Shown: positions 43,346 through 52,846, numbered from the stretch's first letter. The stretch: DNA of 64,000 nt from Shinella lacus (GCF_010994755.1 NZ_WHSB02000001.1:496001-560000), one strand, 5' to 3'. Program-made: numbers and translations. Notes: generated from the letters alone by a model not told the origin.

Positions 43346-44263
43346 CTAGTCGGGCGACGGCAGTACCTTCATGAAATCGATGAAGGCGCGCAGCGGGGCC
43401 GGCACCAGCCGGCGCCCGGGATAGTAGAGGAACGGGCCGGAAAAGCTCAACCACCACCGCTCCAGAACGGGAACCAGCGCGCCGCTCTGGAAGTGGGGTT
43501 TCAGCCAATCCTCGAAGAGCGATATGATGCCGGCTCCGTCGATCGCAGCCATGACGCCCAGGTCCGAACCGCCGCCCGCCTGCACGATGAGCGAACTCGG
43601 AGGATCGACCCGCACGACCTCGCCGTCGCGCTCGAACTCCCAGGAGCCGAGCGACCGGCCGGCGAAGCGGCTTCGAATGCAGGCATGCGACAGCAGGTCC
43701 CGCGGATGTTCGGGCCGGCCGCGCGCGGCAAGATAGGAGGGCGATGCGGCGCTGGCGAAGCGCTGAATGCGCGGGCCGATCGGCACCGCTATCATGTCCA
43801 GTTCCAGCCGCTCGTCATAGCGGATCCCGGCGTCGCACCCGGCGGCGATGATATCCACGAAATTCTCGTCGGTGACGATCTCAAGCTGGATGTCGGGATA
43901 GGCCGCCAGGAACTGCGGCACGATCTTCGGCAGCACCAGCCGCGCCGCACTGACCGGGACATTGAGCTTCAACGTTCCCGCCGGTCGCCCGCGCAGGCTC
44001 CGAACATGCTCGAGCGCGCCGCCGATTTCGCTGAAGGCCGGGCTGATGCGCTCCATGAGGCCGCGTCCCGCCTCGGTGGGCACGACGCTACGCGTGGTGC
44101 GGTTGAACAACCGGACGCCAAGCTCGGTTTCGAGGCGCCGCACGGCGTCGCTCAAGGCAGACGAGCTGCTGTTGGTCGCGCGGGCCGCCTCGCGAAAACC
44201 GCCGGCCCGCGCCACGGCCAGGAAAGCGCCCAGATCCGCCATGTTCGAGCTACCCAGCGTCAT
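43346..44263 (-). CDS. LysR-family transcriptional regulator
   Basis: The 305-residue protein has the LysR winged helix-turn-helix (about 7-66; FLAVARAGGFREAARATNSSSSALSDAVRRLE) and a substrate-binding domain. It belongs to the CrgA/PA2206-like group (RYDERLELDMIAVPIGP). The start is the ATG at 44263 with GGAGGAC upstream. It is divergent from the aldo-keto reductase gene, across 111 nt that should hold its binding site, and probably controls that gene. Its stop is 3 nt from the trkH stop. Confidence 0.92.
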   Translation of the reverse strand: MTLGSSNMADLGAFLAVARAGGFREAARATNSSSSALSDAVRRLETELGVRLFNRTTRSVVPTEAGRGLMERISPAFSEIGGALEHVRSLRGRPAGTLKLNVPVSAARLVLPKIVPQFLAAYPDIQLEIVTDENFVDIIAAGCDAGIRYDERLELDMIAVPIGPRIQRFASAASPSYLAARGRPEHPRDLLSHACIRSRFAGRSLGSWEFERDGEVVRVDPPSSLIVQAGGGSDLGVMAAIDGAGIISLFEDWLKPHFQSGALVPVLERWWLSFSGPFLYYPGRRLVPAPLRAFIDFMKVLPSPD

Positions 44264-44374
44264 GTTGTCCTCCACCACTGTCCGCCATCACGGACAAGCT
44301 GTGCGGATTATATCCCATTTTCGCTGCGGACAAGCCGCCCTATTTCAGGATCGATCAGACAATGGAGGCACGAC

Positions 44375-45253
44375 ATGTCCAATCTTGACAAATCCGGCAC
44401 ATACAAACTCGGCGACTTCACGGTAAAGCGGCTCGGCTATGGCGCCATGCAGCTTGCAGGAAAAGGCGTCTTCGGCCCGCCGAAGGATCGGGCGGAAGCG
44501 GTTGCCGTGCTGCGCGAAGCCGTGGAGAGCGGGGTCGACCATATCGACACCAGCGATTTCTATGGACCGCATGTCACCAACCAGATCATCAACGAGGCGC
44601 TGCATCCCTACAAGGACGACCTCGTCATCGTCACCAAGGTCGGCGCGACGCGGGGCGCGGATGCGTCGTGGAACCCGGCCTTCTCGAAGGAAGCGCTGAC
44701 GCAGGCCGTGCACGACAACCTGAAGAACCTCGGCCTCGACGCCATCGACGTCGTCAACCTGCGTGCCATGTTCGACGTGCATGGGCCTGCGGAAGGCTCG
44801 CTGGAGGAGCCGCTTACGGTTCTCGCAGACCTGCAACGCCAGGGCCTGATCAAGCATATCGGGCTGTCGAACGTCACCGCCCGGCAGATCGCGGATGGCC
44901 GGAAAATTACGGATATCGTCTGCGTCCAGAACCAGTACAACCTCGCCCACCGGGGAGACGACGCCCTGATCGACCAGCTGGCGGCGGAAGGCACCGCCTA
45001 TGTGCCCTTCTTCCCGCTCGGCGGATTCTCGCCGCTGCAATCCGCAACCCTGTCGGAGGTCGCCGCGGATCTGGAAGCGACCCCGCTTCAGGTCGCCCTC
45101 GCCTGGCTCCTCGCCCGCAAGCCGAACATCCTGCTGATCCCCGGCACCTCGTCCCGCGGCCATCTGCGCGAAAATCTCGCCGCCGCCGATATCGAGTTGC
45201 CGGCGGAAGCGATGCAGCGGCTTGACGGCATTGCCGCGGCGAAGGCCGATTGA
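44375..45253 (+). CDS. pdxI: Aldo-keto reductase, PdxI (YdbC)-like pyridoxal reductase
   Basis: The 292-residue protein has the aldo-keto reductase barrel and is strikingly similar in motif order to E. coli YdbC/PdxI: RLGYGAMQLAGKGVFGPP, HIDTSDFYGPHVTNQII, VQNQYNLAHR, YVPFFPLGGFSPLQS and ILLIPGTSS. The catalytic Asp, Tyr and Lys are visible. The usual catalytic His is Arg in DVVNLRAM, as in the YdbC group. PdxI reduces pyridoxal with NADPH. GGAGG lies 9 nt before the ATG. LysR control is inferred from the divergent neighbour. The general AKR class is certain; the vitamin B6 role is by resemblance. Confidence 0.88.
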   Translation: MSNLDKSGTYKLGDFTVKRLGYGAMQLAGKGVFGPPKDRAEAVAVLREAVESGVDHIDTSDFYGPHVTNQIINEALHPYKDDLVIVTKVGATRGADASWNPAFSKEALTQAVHDNLKNLGLDAIDVVNLRAMFDVHGPAEGSLEEPLTVLADLQRQGLIKHIGLSNVTARQIADGRKITDIVCVQNQYNLAHRGDDALIDQLAAEGTAYVPFFPLGGFSPLQSATLSEVAADLEATPLQVALAWLLARKPNILLIPGTSSRGHLRENLAAADIELPAEAMQRLDGIAAAKAD

Positions 45254-45257
45254 TGCT

Positions 45258-45286
45258 TGAACGGGCCGGCAGTTGCCGGCCCTTCA
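45258..45286. terminator. Bidirectional terminator-like hairpin
   Basis: GGGCCGGC (45263-45270) and GCCGGCCC (45275-45282) form a perfect 8-bp stem with an AGTT loop, extended by TGAA/TTCA across a one-base bulge. It sits between the convergent aldo-keto reductase gene and the ABC ATPase gene, overlapping the stop codon of the latter. Confidence 0.7.
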
Positions 45287-46024
45287 ATGTTTCAGGATCT
45301 GGCTGAGGAAGAGCTTCGTGCGCTCGTGCTGCGGGTTCTTGAAGAATTCTTCCGGCTTGCCCTGCTCGACGATCTGCCCCGCGTTCATGAAGATCACCCG
45401 GTCGGCGACGGCGCGGGCGAAGGCCATTTCGTGGGTGACGCAGACCATGGTCATGCCGTCGCGCGCCAGGCCCGTCATGGTGTCGAGCACTTCGGACACC
45501 ATTTCCGGATCAAGCGCGGACGTCGGCTCGTCGAACAGCATGACGGCCGGCTGCATGCAGAGCGAACGGGCGATCGCCACGCGCTGCTGCTGGCCGCCGG
45601 AGAGCTGGACGGGATATTTGTCCGCCTGTTCGGGAATGCGCACCCGCTCCAGGAATTGCAGTGCGGTCTTGCGGGCCTCGGCCTGCGAGACGCCCTTGAT
45701 CCACATCGGGCCGACCATGCAGTTCATCAGCACGGTCATGTGCGGGAAGAGGTTGAAGTGCTGGAAGACCATGCCGACATTTTTGCGCACCTCGCCGACA
45801 TTGCGCATCTTGTCGTGCAGGGGGATGCCGTTGACGACGATGTCGCCCTCCTGATGCGCCTCCAGCCGGTTGAAGCAGCGGATCAGCGTCGACTTTCCCG
45901 AGCCGGAAGGGCCGCAGATGACGATGCGCTCGCCTTTTTCGACCGTCAGGTTCACATCGGTCAGCACCCGGAACGCGCCGTACCACTTGGAGACGTTGCG
46001 GACGTCGATGATCTTTTCGCTCAT
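45284..46024 (-). CDS. Polar amino acid-type ABC transporter ATPase (GlnQ/HisP type)
   Basis: The 246-residue ATPase has Walker [10 protein letters not shown]-loop [14 protein letters not shown], signature [15 protein letters not shown], Walker [15 protein letters not shown] and H-loop VTHEMAFA, all typical of the GlnQ/HisP group. The ATG overlaps the permease stop (ATGA). It forms one operon with the permease and binding protein, and probably with the catabolic genes upstream. Confidence 0.93.
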   Translation of the reverse strand: MSEKIIDVRNVSKWYGAFRVLTDVNLTVEKGERIVICGPSGSGKSTLIRCFNRLEAHQEGDIVVNGIPLHDKMRNVGEVRKNVGMVFQHFNLFPHMTVLMNCMVGPMWIKGVSQAEARKTALQFLERVRIPEQADKYPVQLSGGQQQRVAIARSLCMQPAVMLFDEPTSALDPEMVSEVLDTMTGLARDGMTMVCVTHEMAFARAVADRVIFMNAGQIVEQGKPEEFFKNPQHERTKLFLSQILKH

Positions 46025-46995
46025 CGGACTTTGCTCCTCGCATAATGACGCTCGATGCGTGACTGGATGAGTTCGAGGCAGATCGACACGCCCCAGTAGA
46101 GCATCGCGGCGGAGATCAGCATTTCCATATGCTGGAACGACTTCTGGCCGAGCGTGCGCGCCAGGAACATCAGCTCCCAAACGCCGATGACCGAGACGAG
46201 CGAACTGTCCTTCAGCATCGAGATGAACTGGTTGCCGGTTGGCGGGATGATGACGGGCAGCGCCTGTGGCAGGATGATCTTGCGCATGGTGATGCCGAAG
46301 CCGAAGCCGATCGAGCGCGAGGCCTCCCACTGGCCACGGTCGATGCTCTGGATGCCGGAGCGGAAGATCTCCGTCATGTAGGCGCCGTAGCACAGCGATA
46401 GCGCCAGGATGCCGGCCGGCACCGCATCGATGATGAAACCGAGTTGCGGCAGGCCGAGATAGATGAGGTAGACCTGCATCAAGAGCGGCAGGCCGCGGAA
46501 GAACGAGGTGTAGAAACTCGCGATCGCATAGGCGAACCCGTTCGTCGAGAGCTTTGCGACAGCACCGAGAATGGCGATGGCGGACGCGATGACGATGGAG
46601 ATCGCCGAGACGTAGATCGTCGTGAAAAGCCCCTGCGTGACGAGGAAGGGCAATTTCTCGGCCATGAACGGCAGGCTGAGGTTGAACGTCTTGAAGAAGG
46701 CGAGGAACAGCAGCAGGAGTTCAAGCCAGACGATCGTGATCTGCACCCTAAGCGAGGCGAAGCCGATCAGGACGACGTTCAGGCAGAACAGCACCGCGAT
46801 GACGAAGGCGATGGCGAAGCGGCCGTAGATGCCGCTTTCCAAGGGTTCGCCGATCACCGGGCGCATCAGCTCGCCCATCGACGTTCCCGAGAGATCGAAG
46901 GTGAGGAACAGGGCGAAGATCGCCGCAAACATCACCGCGACGAACCACGGCTTGTGGACGAGCACTTCGGACTCGACGGTATCCGGATACAGCAT
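46021..46995 (-). CDS. Polar amino acid-type ABC transporter permease with N-terminal extension
   Basis: The 324-residue permease has the HisM/GlnP domain (about 115-320; [47 protein letters not shown], the EAA-like loop). It is preceded by about 110 residues with two or three additional helices, so it is longer than the usual 220-240. A single permease gene implies a homodimer. ATG start, 63 nt after the binding-protein gene; a stem-loop lies between. Confidence 0.92.
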   Translation of the reverse strand: MLYPDTVESEVLVHKPWFVAVMFAAIFALFLTFDLSGTSMGELMRPVIGEPLESGIYGRFAIAFVIAVLFCLNVVLIGFASLRVQITIVWLELLLLFLAFFKTFNLSLPFMAEKLPFLVTQGLFTTIYVSAISIVIASAIAILGAVAKLSTNGFAYAIASFYTSFFRGLPLLMQVYLIYLGLPQLGFIIDAVPAGILALSLCYGAYMTEIFRSGIQSIDRGQWEASRSIGFGFGITMRKIILPQALPVIIPPTGNQFISMLKDSSLVSVIGVWELMFLARTLGQKSFQHMEMLISAAMLYWGVSICLELIQSRIERHYARSKVR

Positions 46996-47015
46996 CTCCG
47001 CTCCCTGAATGTAAG

Positions 47016-47040
47016 GCGCGGCCCGGTTTTCCGGGCGCGC
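47016..47040 (-). repeat. Stem-loop between the binding-protein and permease genes
   Basis: GCCCGG (47021-47026) and CCGGGC (47031-47036) pair around a TTTT loop. The stem continues with GCGC/GCGC across a one-base bulge at 47020. On the minus strand this lies just after the binding-protein stop. Confidence 0.6.
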
Positions 47041-47058
47041 GCGAACGGATGGGTCTTT

Positions 47059-47892
47059 TTACTGCGTGACCGTGTAGTCGACACCGTACCACTTGACCGA
47101 CAGCTTGCTCAGCGTGCCATCGGCCCGGATCGCGTCCACGGCCTCGGCGATCTTCTCGCTCAGCTCCTTGTCGCCATGCTCGACGGCAACGGCAAGGGGC
47201 TCGAAGAAGACCGGCTTGCCAAGCTGCTTGATCGGGTAGCCGGCCTTCTCCGCATCGAGAATGCTCGGCAGCGTGGAAACGACGGCATCGAGGCGCGTCC
47301 CATCGCCGAGACGCAGGTCGTCGAAGGCGGTGGTGGAGTTGGCGTAGGATTTCACCTCGCCGGCCTTGAACTCATAGGTGAAAGGCGGCGCGCCGGCGGC
47401 GTCCAGCGTCAGGTCCTGGTTGGCATAGGCTTCGAAGGTCGAGGTTGCCGTCACGCCAACGACCTTGCCTTCGAGGTCGGAGAGCTTTTCCGCCTTGCTG
47501 TCCTTGTGCACGGCGACGGCGGCGGGCGTGTAGTAGTAAACTGCCGGGAAATCGAAGATTTCGGCGCGTGCCTTGGTCGGCGTCATCGAGCCGACATGCA
47601 TGTCCCAGCGGCCCTGCCACTTGCCGGCCGTGATGATGTCCCAGCCCGGCGTCACGAACTCGACGGAGACGCCGAGATGTTTGCCGATCTCCTTGGCGAC
47701 GTCGATATCGAAGCCGTCCATCTCGTTCTTGTCGTTGACGAAGGATTGCGGTGCCCAGTTGGCATCGGTCGCGACCTTCAGGGTCTTGGCGGCGAGCACC
47801 CGGTCCAGAACGGCACCGGCCTGGGCCGGCACGGCGGCGAGCGAAAGCGAGAGAGAGGCGACGAGCGCCGCGAGTGTCGATGTCTTCATCAT
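47059..47892 (-). CDS. Polar amino acid-type ABC substrate-binding protein
   Basis: The 277-residue periplasmic protein has a Sec signal peptide (about 1-25, AVPAQAG) and the family 3 solute-binding fold: LKVATDANWAPQSFVNDKNEMDGFDIDVAKEIGK, WQGRWDMHVGSMTPTKARAEIFDFP, LEGKVVGVTATSTFEAYA. The start is the ATG pair at 47892/47889, with GAGGGAAC upstream. It begins a three-gene transporter 150 nt after the CMD-family gene. The ligand is probably an amino acid-like or small nitrogenous compound linked to the upstream catabolic genes. Confidence 0.93.
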   Translation of the reverse strand: MMKTSTLAALVASLSLSLAAVPAQAGAVLDRVLAAKTLKVATDANWAPQSFVNDKNEMDGFDIDVAKEIGKHLGVSVEFVTPGWDIITAGKWQGRWDMHVGSMTPTKARAEIFDFPAVYYYTPAAVAVHKDSKAEKLSDLEGKVVGVTATSTFEAYANQDLTLDAAGAPPFTYEFKAGEVKSYANSTTAFDDLRLGDGTRLDAVVSTLPSILDAEKAGYPIKQLGKPVFFEPLAVAVEHGDKELSEKIAEAVDAIRADGTLSKLSVKWYGVDYTVTQ

Positions 47893-48042
47893 GTGTTTGT
47901 TCCCTCTGTCCATTGTCGTTTCTGTCGACGGCGCGGGTTCCTCTCCCTGCCGATGGTATCAATCTTGGGGCTTATCGCCCCTCCCCGTCTTCCGGCGTTC
48001 CCAAGCAGCGCGTGGCCCCTGGCTTCATCGAAATGACGGAAA

Positions 48043-48432
48043 TCAAGTCGTGCCCTCCACGCCCATTTCCGCGCGGATGGCGCGGGCCACCCGGAACGCC
48101 TCGACGCCTGCCGGTACGCCGCAGTAGATCGCGATCTGGAGAAGAGCTGCCTGCAATTCCCTGTCCGTCAGGCCATTGCGGATGGCGCCGCGGAAATGGA
48201 TGCCGAATTCATACATGCGGTTGCTGGCGGCAAGCATGCCGAGGTTCAGGAGGCTGCGCTGCTTGAGGTCGAGGCCGTCGTCCGTCCAGCCCAGGCCCCA
48301 GCAATATTCGTTGAGCAGGTCCTGCAAGGGCGCAGAAAAGGCATCCGCCCCGGCCTTGGCGCGATCGACATAGTCGTCGCCGAGCACGCGCCGCCGGACC
48401 GCTTCGCCCTCTTTGCGCAAAGTCTCATCCAT
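48043..48432 (-). CDS. Carboxymuconolactone decarboxylase (CMD) family protein
   Basis: The 129-residue protein resembles PcaC-type 4-carboxymuconolactone decarboxylases (RRRVLGDDYVDRA, FNEYCWG-like NEYCWGLGW, QRSLLNLGMLAAS, EFGIHFRGAIRNGLT, AIYCGVPAGVEAFRVA). The AhpD-type CxxC is absent, so a peroxidase role is unlikely. The start is the ATG at 48432, overlapping the hydrolase gene by 8 nt. Next to a flavin monooxygenase, and without other protocatechuate genes, it probably acts on a different ring-cleavage product. Confidence 0.88.
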   Translation of the reverse strand: MDETLRKEGEAVRRRVLGDDYVDRAKAGADAFSAPLQDLLNEYCWGLGWTDDGLDLKQRSLLNLGMLAASNRMYEFGIHFRGAIRNGLTDRELQAALLQIAIYCGVPAGVEAFRVARAIRAEMGVEGTT

Positions 48433-49237
48433 GGGCCGCCTCCGTCTTCGAGACGAAATTGTCGATGGCTTCGGCCACGACGCCCGGCGCCTCGATGAGG
48501 ATGGAATGGCGAAGGCCCGGAAAGAGGGTAAGCTGCGATCCCGGGATGCGGTCATGCATGTAGCGGGCCATGCGCGGGTTGGAGCCGACATCCTCCTCGC
48601 CGGTGGCGATGAGGGTCGGGCAGCGGATCTGGTCGAGGAAACCGCCGAAATCCGTCTCGGCCAGCACCCGATAGGCAGCCGCATAGCAGTCCGGATCGTT
48701 CTCCGCGTCGCGCGCCCGCAGCCAGGCGATCACGTCGGGATGTTCCTCCTGAAACGCTTCCGTCAGCCAGCGCGAAAGCGATGCCGTGTGGTGATCCGCC
48801 GGTGTCCCAGCCTGAAGCGCCGCGAGGCGGGAGAGGACGCGTTCGCGCTCCTCGGGCGTGCGGCCCGCAACCGTTGACAGCAGCACGAGCCGGCGCAGGC
48901 GCGGCAGATGCGTCAGCGCGAGACGCTGGGCGATCAGGCCGCCGAGCGAAAACCCTGCGAGATTGAAGGTCGTGAACCCGGCCTTGTCGGCAAGCGCCAG
49001 CGTCTCGGCCACGAAGTCGTCGATCTCGTAGCGGCCCTTAATGCGGCTTGACCTGCCATGGCCCCGCAGGTCGAAGGTCAGGATCGTGAACCGGTCCTTC
49101 AACCGCTCCACCACGCCGGACCAGGCCTCCAGATAGGAGCCGACGCCGTGAATGCAGACGAGCGGCTCGCCGCCATCGCCATCGATGCGATAGTTGAGCG
49201 TGACCTCGCCGACCGTGTGCTCTCGTGCCTCCGCCAT
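48425..49237 (-). CDS. Alpha/beta hydrolase (RutD/PcaD-like)
   Basis: The 270-residue hydrolase has HG (oxyanion) in VCIHGVGSYLEAW, the nucleophile elbow GFSLGG (Ser near 95), an acid in TGEEDVGS and the catalytic His in GLRHSILIEAP. It resembles enol-lactone hydrolases and RutD, which clears an aminoacrylate in the Rut pathway. The start is the ATG at 49237, 2 nt from the stop of the monooxygenase gene and overlapping the CMD gene downstream. Substrate unknown. Confidence 0.9.
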   Translation of the reverse strand: MAEAREHTVGEVTLNYRIDGDGGEPLVCIHGVGSYLEAWSGVVERLKDRFTILTFDLRGHGRSSRIKGRYEIDDFVAETLALADKAGFTTFNLAGFSLGGLIAQRLALTHLPRLRRLVLLSTVAGRTPEERERVLSRLAALQAGTPADHHTASLSRWLTEAFQEEHPDVIAWLRARDAENDPDCYAAAYRVLAETDFGGFLDQIRCPTLIATGEEDVGSNPRMARYMHDRIPGSQLTLFPGLRHSILIEAPGVVAEAIDNFVSKTEAAHG

Positions 49238-49239
49238 GA

Positions 49240-50316
49240 TCAGCCCCCCGCAGCCGCCCGCTTCCGGTCGTTCTCGCGCGCGGCGAAGACCGGCATGACC
49301 TCTTTCACGAAAAGCTCGATCGTGCGCTTCTGCAATTCGAAGGGCAGGTTGAAGGTGAGGCCGAGGCAATATTGATCGACACCCGCCGCTTCGAAGACGA
49401 GCAGCTTCTCGATCACCTCGTCCGGCGTGCCGAACATCAGGTTCTTGCGGATGTTCTCCGGATTGTAGTTCTCCTTGCCCTTCACCGCCTCATAGGGCAC
49501 GGCCTCGGGAAAGCCGTTCTGCACAGTGCCAGCATTCTGCATGAGATTCTCGAAGGCGCGGCCATAATCCATGCTGTGCTGCACGGCCTTTTCCCAGCCA
49601 TCCGGCCGGTCGTAGACGCAGGTGCGCCGCTGCATCATGAAGCGCGGGCGCGGCACCTCCGGATGGTCGGCTACGGCCTTGTGGAACTTGTCGGAGAGCA
49701 CCTGGATTTCGGCAGCCGGTGCCGAGAGCGGCGTCGACAGGATGCTCGCACCATTGGCGATTGCCCAGTCGAAAGTGCCGGGATCGCGCGCGGCGACCCA
49801 GATGCGTGGATGCGGCTGCTGCAAGGGTTTGGGCACGGAGGTGGCGAGCGGGAATTTCCAGTAGTGACCGTCATGGGCATAGTCGCCAGCCCAGAGCTTC
49901 TTCACCGCCGGAACGATCTCCTTCATATAGGCGACGCCTTCCTGCTGCGGCATGCCGCCCGCCATCCGGTCGAACTCGTACTGGTAGGAGCCGCGCGCGA
50001 TGCCGAATTCCAGCCGGCCGTTCGTCAGGTGGTCGCAAAGTGCCGATTCGCCCGCCAGCCGGATCGGGTCCCAGTAGGGTGCCACCAGCGTCGAGGTGCC
50101 GAGCCGCAGTTGCTCGGTATGCTGCGCCAGCCAGACGAGCGTCTGGAACGGATTGGGCGAGATCGTGCATTCGATCGTGTGATGCTCGGCGGTCCAGAGC
50201 ATCTCGAAGCCGCCCTCGTCGGCCATGCGGGCCAGCGTTAGTAGGTTGTTCTTCGCGGTCGCCATCGGCACATCCGGCGAGAAGCGTTCCATCGTGAGCG
50301 AGACTGCGAACTTCAT
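49240..50316 (-). CDS. Luciferase-like (LLM class) flavin-dependent monooxygenase
   Basis: The 358-residue TIM-barrel enzyme belongs to the bacterial luciferase group (MKFAVSLTMERFS, FEMLWTAEHHTIECTISPNPF, LRLGTSTLVAPYWDPIRLAGE, GRLEFGIARGSYQYEFDRM). Such enzymes use reduced FMN from a partner reductase and often open N-heterocycles, as RutA does for uracil, or oxidise amines. A flavin reductase is encoded two genes upstream in the same operon. ATG start; 21 nt after the aldehyde dehydrogenase gene. Confidence 0.93.
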   Translation of the reverse strand: MKFAVSLTMERFSPDVPMATAKNNLLTLARMADEGGFEMLWTAEHHTIECTISPNPFQTLVWLAQHTEQLRLGTSTLVAPYWDPIRLAGESALCDHLTNGRLEFGIARGSYQYEFDRMAGGMPQQEGVAYMKEIVPAVKKLWAGDYAHDGHYWKFPLATSVPKPLQQPHPRIWVAARDPGTFDWAIANGASILSTPLSAPAAEIQVLSDKFHKAVADHPEVPRPRFMMQRRTCVYDRPDGWEKAVQHSMDYGRAFENLMQNAGTVQNGFPEAVPYEAVKGKENYNPENIRKNLMFGTPDEVIEKLLVFEAAGVDQYCLGLTFNLPFELQKRTIELFVKEVMPVFAARENDRKRAAAGG

Positions 50317-50337
50317 GGTTCTGCCTTTCGATGCTTG

Positions 50338-51852
50338 TTACTTGAGGCGGATGACGAAGGGGTCCTGCATCGCGCCGGAATAGTCGATGATCACGTTCTT
50401 CAGCCGCGAGAATTCGTGCATCACCTCGAAGCCGCCGCGCCGGCCGTAACCGCTTTCCTTGAAGCCGCCATTGGCGGACATGAAGGAGGCGGAGCGATAG
50501 GTGTTGACCCAGACGGTGCCGGCCTCGATCTCGTTGGCGAAACGCAGCGCCCGGTCGATATCCTTCGTCCAGATTCCGGAAGCGAGGCCATAGCGGGTAT
50601 CGTTGGCGAGCCGGATCATCTCCGCCTCGTCGCGGAACGGCATGACGCCGACCACGGGGCCGAACAGTTCGTCGCGCATGAAGGTCATGTCGTTTTCGGC
50701 ATCGACCATCACCGTCGGCTCGAAATACCAGCCGCCAGGCGCAAGCCCATCCTTCTGCGGCCGCCGTCCGCCAGCAGCGATCGTCGCGCCCTGCTTCACA
50801 CCCGAGGCGACATAGGATTCGACCTTGGAAAGCTGGTCGGCGAGCGCCAGCGGGCCGATATCCGTGTCGTCGCCGGTCGGAAGACCGACGCGAATGCGCT
50901 GCGTGCGGGCGACGAGGGCTTCGATGAACCTGTCGTAGACGCTCGCCTCGACGAAGCAGCGCGAACCGGCAACACAGGTCTGTCCCGCCGCCGCGAAGAC
51001 ACCGGAGACGACGCCGTTCACCGCATGCTCGATATCGACATCGCCGAAGACGACATGGGGCGACTTGCCGCCGAGCTCCATCGAGCAGGGCACGAGGTTC
51101 TGCGCGGCGTTGCCGGCGATGCGGCGGCCGGTGGCGGTGCTGCCGGTGAAGACGTATTTCGCGACGTCCGGATGGCGCGTCAGGGCCTCGCCGGCGCTCT
51201 TGCCGGTGCCTGTCACCACATTGACGACGCCGGCCGGGAAACCTGCCTCATGGATGAGTTCGGCCAGCGCCAGCGTGGAGGCCGTCGCATGTTCGGAAGG
51301 CTTTATGACGATGGTGTTGCCGATCGCAAGGCAGGGCGCCAGCGTTCCGGTCAGCAGCATCAGCGGCGAATTCCACGGCGTGATCATGCCGATGACGCCA
51401 AGCGGCTCTCGCAGGTTGATGTTCAGCGTATCGAGCCGGTTGATCGGGATCGTGTCACCCTGCAACTTGTCGGCCATGCCGGCGAAGTAGTGGTAGCTGT
51501 CCGGCATTGCGCGCATCTGCGCCCGCGTTTCCTTGAGCAGCTTGCCGTTGTCACGCGTCTCGATCTCGGCAAGCGCATCCGCATTGGCCCGCACCAATTC
51601 GGCGAGACGGCGCACCAGCGCACCGCGATCGGTCTGCGTCATGCGCCGCCATTCGGGATTGCGGAAGGCGGCACTGGCAGCGGCGACGGCCGCCTCGACA
51701 TCGTCCGCATCTGCCTCGGCAAATTCATACCAGGGCGCGCCCGTCGTCGGATCGAAACTCTGGATGTAGTTGCCGTTCTTCGGGGCCACGAACCGGCCGT
51801 CGATGAACAGCAGCTGGCGGGAGCCCTCGATGGAGCTGACTGTCGTCTTCAT
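50338..51852 (-). CDS. NAD(P)-dependent aldehyde dehydrogenase
   Basis: The 504-residue enzyme has the standard aldehyde dehydrogenase layout: ITPWNSPLM near 159, KPSEHATASTLALAELI, FTGSTATGRRI, the general base Glu in MELGGKSPHVVFGD and the nucleophile Cys in AAGQTCVAGSR (near 300). The conserved DELFGPVVGVMPF and NANDTRYGLA-like segments follow. It would oxidise an aldehyde released by ring or side-chain cleavage. It starts 1 nt downstream of the flavin reductase stop, so the two are tightly coupled. Confidence 0.94.
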   Translation of the reverse strand: MKTTVSSIEGSRQLLFIDGRFVAPKNGNYIQSFDPTTGAPWYEFAEADADDVEAAVAAASAAFRNPEWRRMTQTDRGALVRRLAELVRANADALAEIETRDNGKLLKETRAQMRAMPDSYHYFAGMADKLQGDTIPINRLDTLNINLREPLGVIGMITPWNSPLMLLTGTLAPCLAIGNTIVIKPSEHATASTLALAELIHEAGFPAGVVNVVTGTGKSAGEALTRHPDVAKYVFTGSTATGRRIAGNAAQNLVPCSMELGGKSPHVVFGDVDIEHAVNGVVSGVFAAAGQTCVAGSRCFVEASVYDRFIEALVARTQRIRVGLPTGDDTDIGPLALADQLSKVESYVASGVKQGATIAAGGRRPQKDGLAPGGWYFEPTVMVDAENDMTFMRDELFGPVVGVMPFRDEAEMIRLANDTRYGLASGIWTKDIDRALRFANEIEAGTVWVNTYRSASFMSANGGFKESGYGRRGGFEVMHEFSRLKNVIIDYSGAMQDPFVIRLK

Positions 51853-51853
51853 G

Positions 51854-52846
51854 TCATTGTCCTTGGTCTTGGGAGGCCTGGAGCCAGGCGCGGGCTTCGC
51901 CGTCGATCATCGCGACACGGCCGCCGTCGTCGGAATCCATGTAGATGCCGAAGCGGCCCGCCAGCCGCTCGCGCCCGTAGCGCCGCAGCATGGAGCGCAG
52001 CTCATGGGTCGCGATCGTGTCGTAGGGCAGGTCGTCGATGGGGAAGAAGCGGAGGTCGGCGGGAAGATTGCCCGTGGCGCCCTCGCCCGCGAGACGCGCC
52101 CGGTAGACGAGATAACCGGGATCGCTGTCGGCGACGTCGAAGACGGAATAGAGGAAGGTTTCCTCCGGCACGAGGCGCAGCGCATCACCGCCGTCGAGCA
52201 CAAGCTGGCTGTCCGCCTTGCGCCGGCGTGCCGACGGCAGCACCCAGCCGCCCTTGCCGTCCGAGCGCAGCAGCAGGCTGTCGCCCGCCTCGATGAGATA
52301 GCCGATGATCATGCCGTGCGAGGCGAGCCAACCGGTCGGCAACGGGTCCTTCACGCTCGCATAACGGCCACGGCAGAAACCGAGCGGCGCGGTCGGGCTG
52401 GTGCCGAAGGCGCGCACCTGGCCGATCAGAATGGCGTGATCGCCGGCGTCGACCGCGCTGTGAAGGCTGCAATCGAACCAGGTCAGGCTGTCGGTGAGGA
52501 CCGGCGCACCCGTATGTACCCGGTCGTGGTTGACCGACTGGAACTTGTCCTGCGCCTTCGAGGCGAAGGTCGCCGATACGTCGACCTGCCCCTCATGCAG
52601 GATGTTGACCGCAAAACAGTCCGCCGCCTTGAACACCGCATAGCTGGACGCCGACTTGGCGACGCAGACGAGCAGGAGCGGCGGATCGAGCGACACGGAG
52701 GTGAAGGAATTCGCGGTCATGCCGCGCGGCGTGCCGTCGGCTTCGAGCGTGGTGATGACCGTCACGCCGGTGACGAAGGTGCCGAAGGCCCGGCGCAGCG
52801 CGATCGGGTCGATCGGTGCATCCTGTGCTGCCGCTTGCTCCACCAT
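51854..52846 (-). CDS. Flavin reductase fused to a Nudix-like domain
   Basis: Residues about 12-170 form an HpaC/DIM6-type FMN reductase (RRAFGTFVTGVTVITT, GMTANSFTSVSLDPPLLLVC, FAVNILHEGQ, FDCSLHSAVDAGDHAILIGQV). Residues about 175-320 look like a Nudix-fold domain (MIIGYLIEAGDSLLLRSDGKGGWVLPSA), but the REUxEE catalytic box is not intact, so it may only bind nucleotide or flavin. The reductase would supply reduced flavin to the luciferase-like monooxygenase. First gene of the catabolic operon, 120 nt after the regulator gene. Confidence 0.88.
   Translation of the reverse strand: MVEQAAAQDAPIDPIALRRAFGTFVTGVTVITTLEADGTPRGMTANSFTSVSLDPPLLLVCVAKSASSYAVFKAADCFAVNILHEGQVDVSATFASKAQDKFQSVNHDRVHTGAPVLTDSLTWFDCSLHSAVDAGDHAILIGQVRAFGTSPTAPLGFCRGRYASVKDPLPTGWLASHGMIIGYLIEAGDSLLLRSDGKGGWVLPSARRRKADSQLVLDGGDALRLVPEETFLYSVFDVADSDPGYLVYRARLAGEGATGNLPADLRFFPIDDLPYDTIATHELRSMLRRYGRERLAGRFGIYMDSDDGGRVAMIDGEARAWLQASQDQGQ

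Noticed and set aside
48043-49237. CMD-family and hydrolase genes as the pcaC/pcaD pair of the protocatechuate pathway
   Set aside because: No pcaG, pcaH or pcaB is present, and the operon context is a flavin monooxygenase, so assignment to that pathway is not supported.
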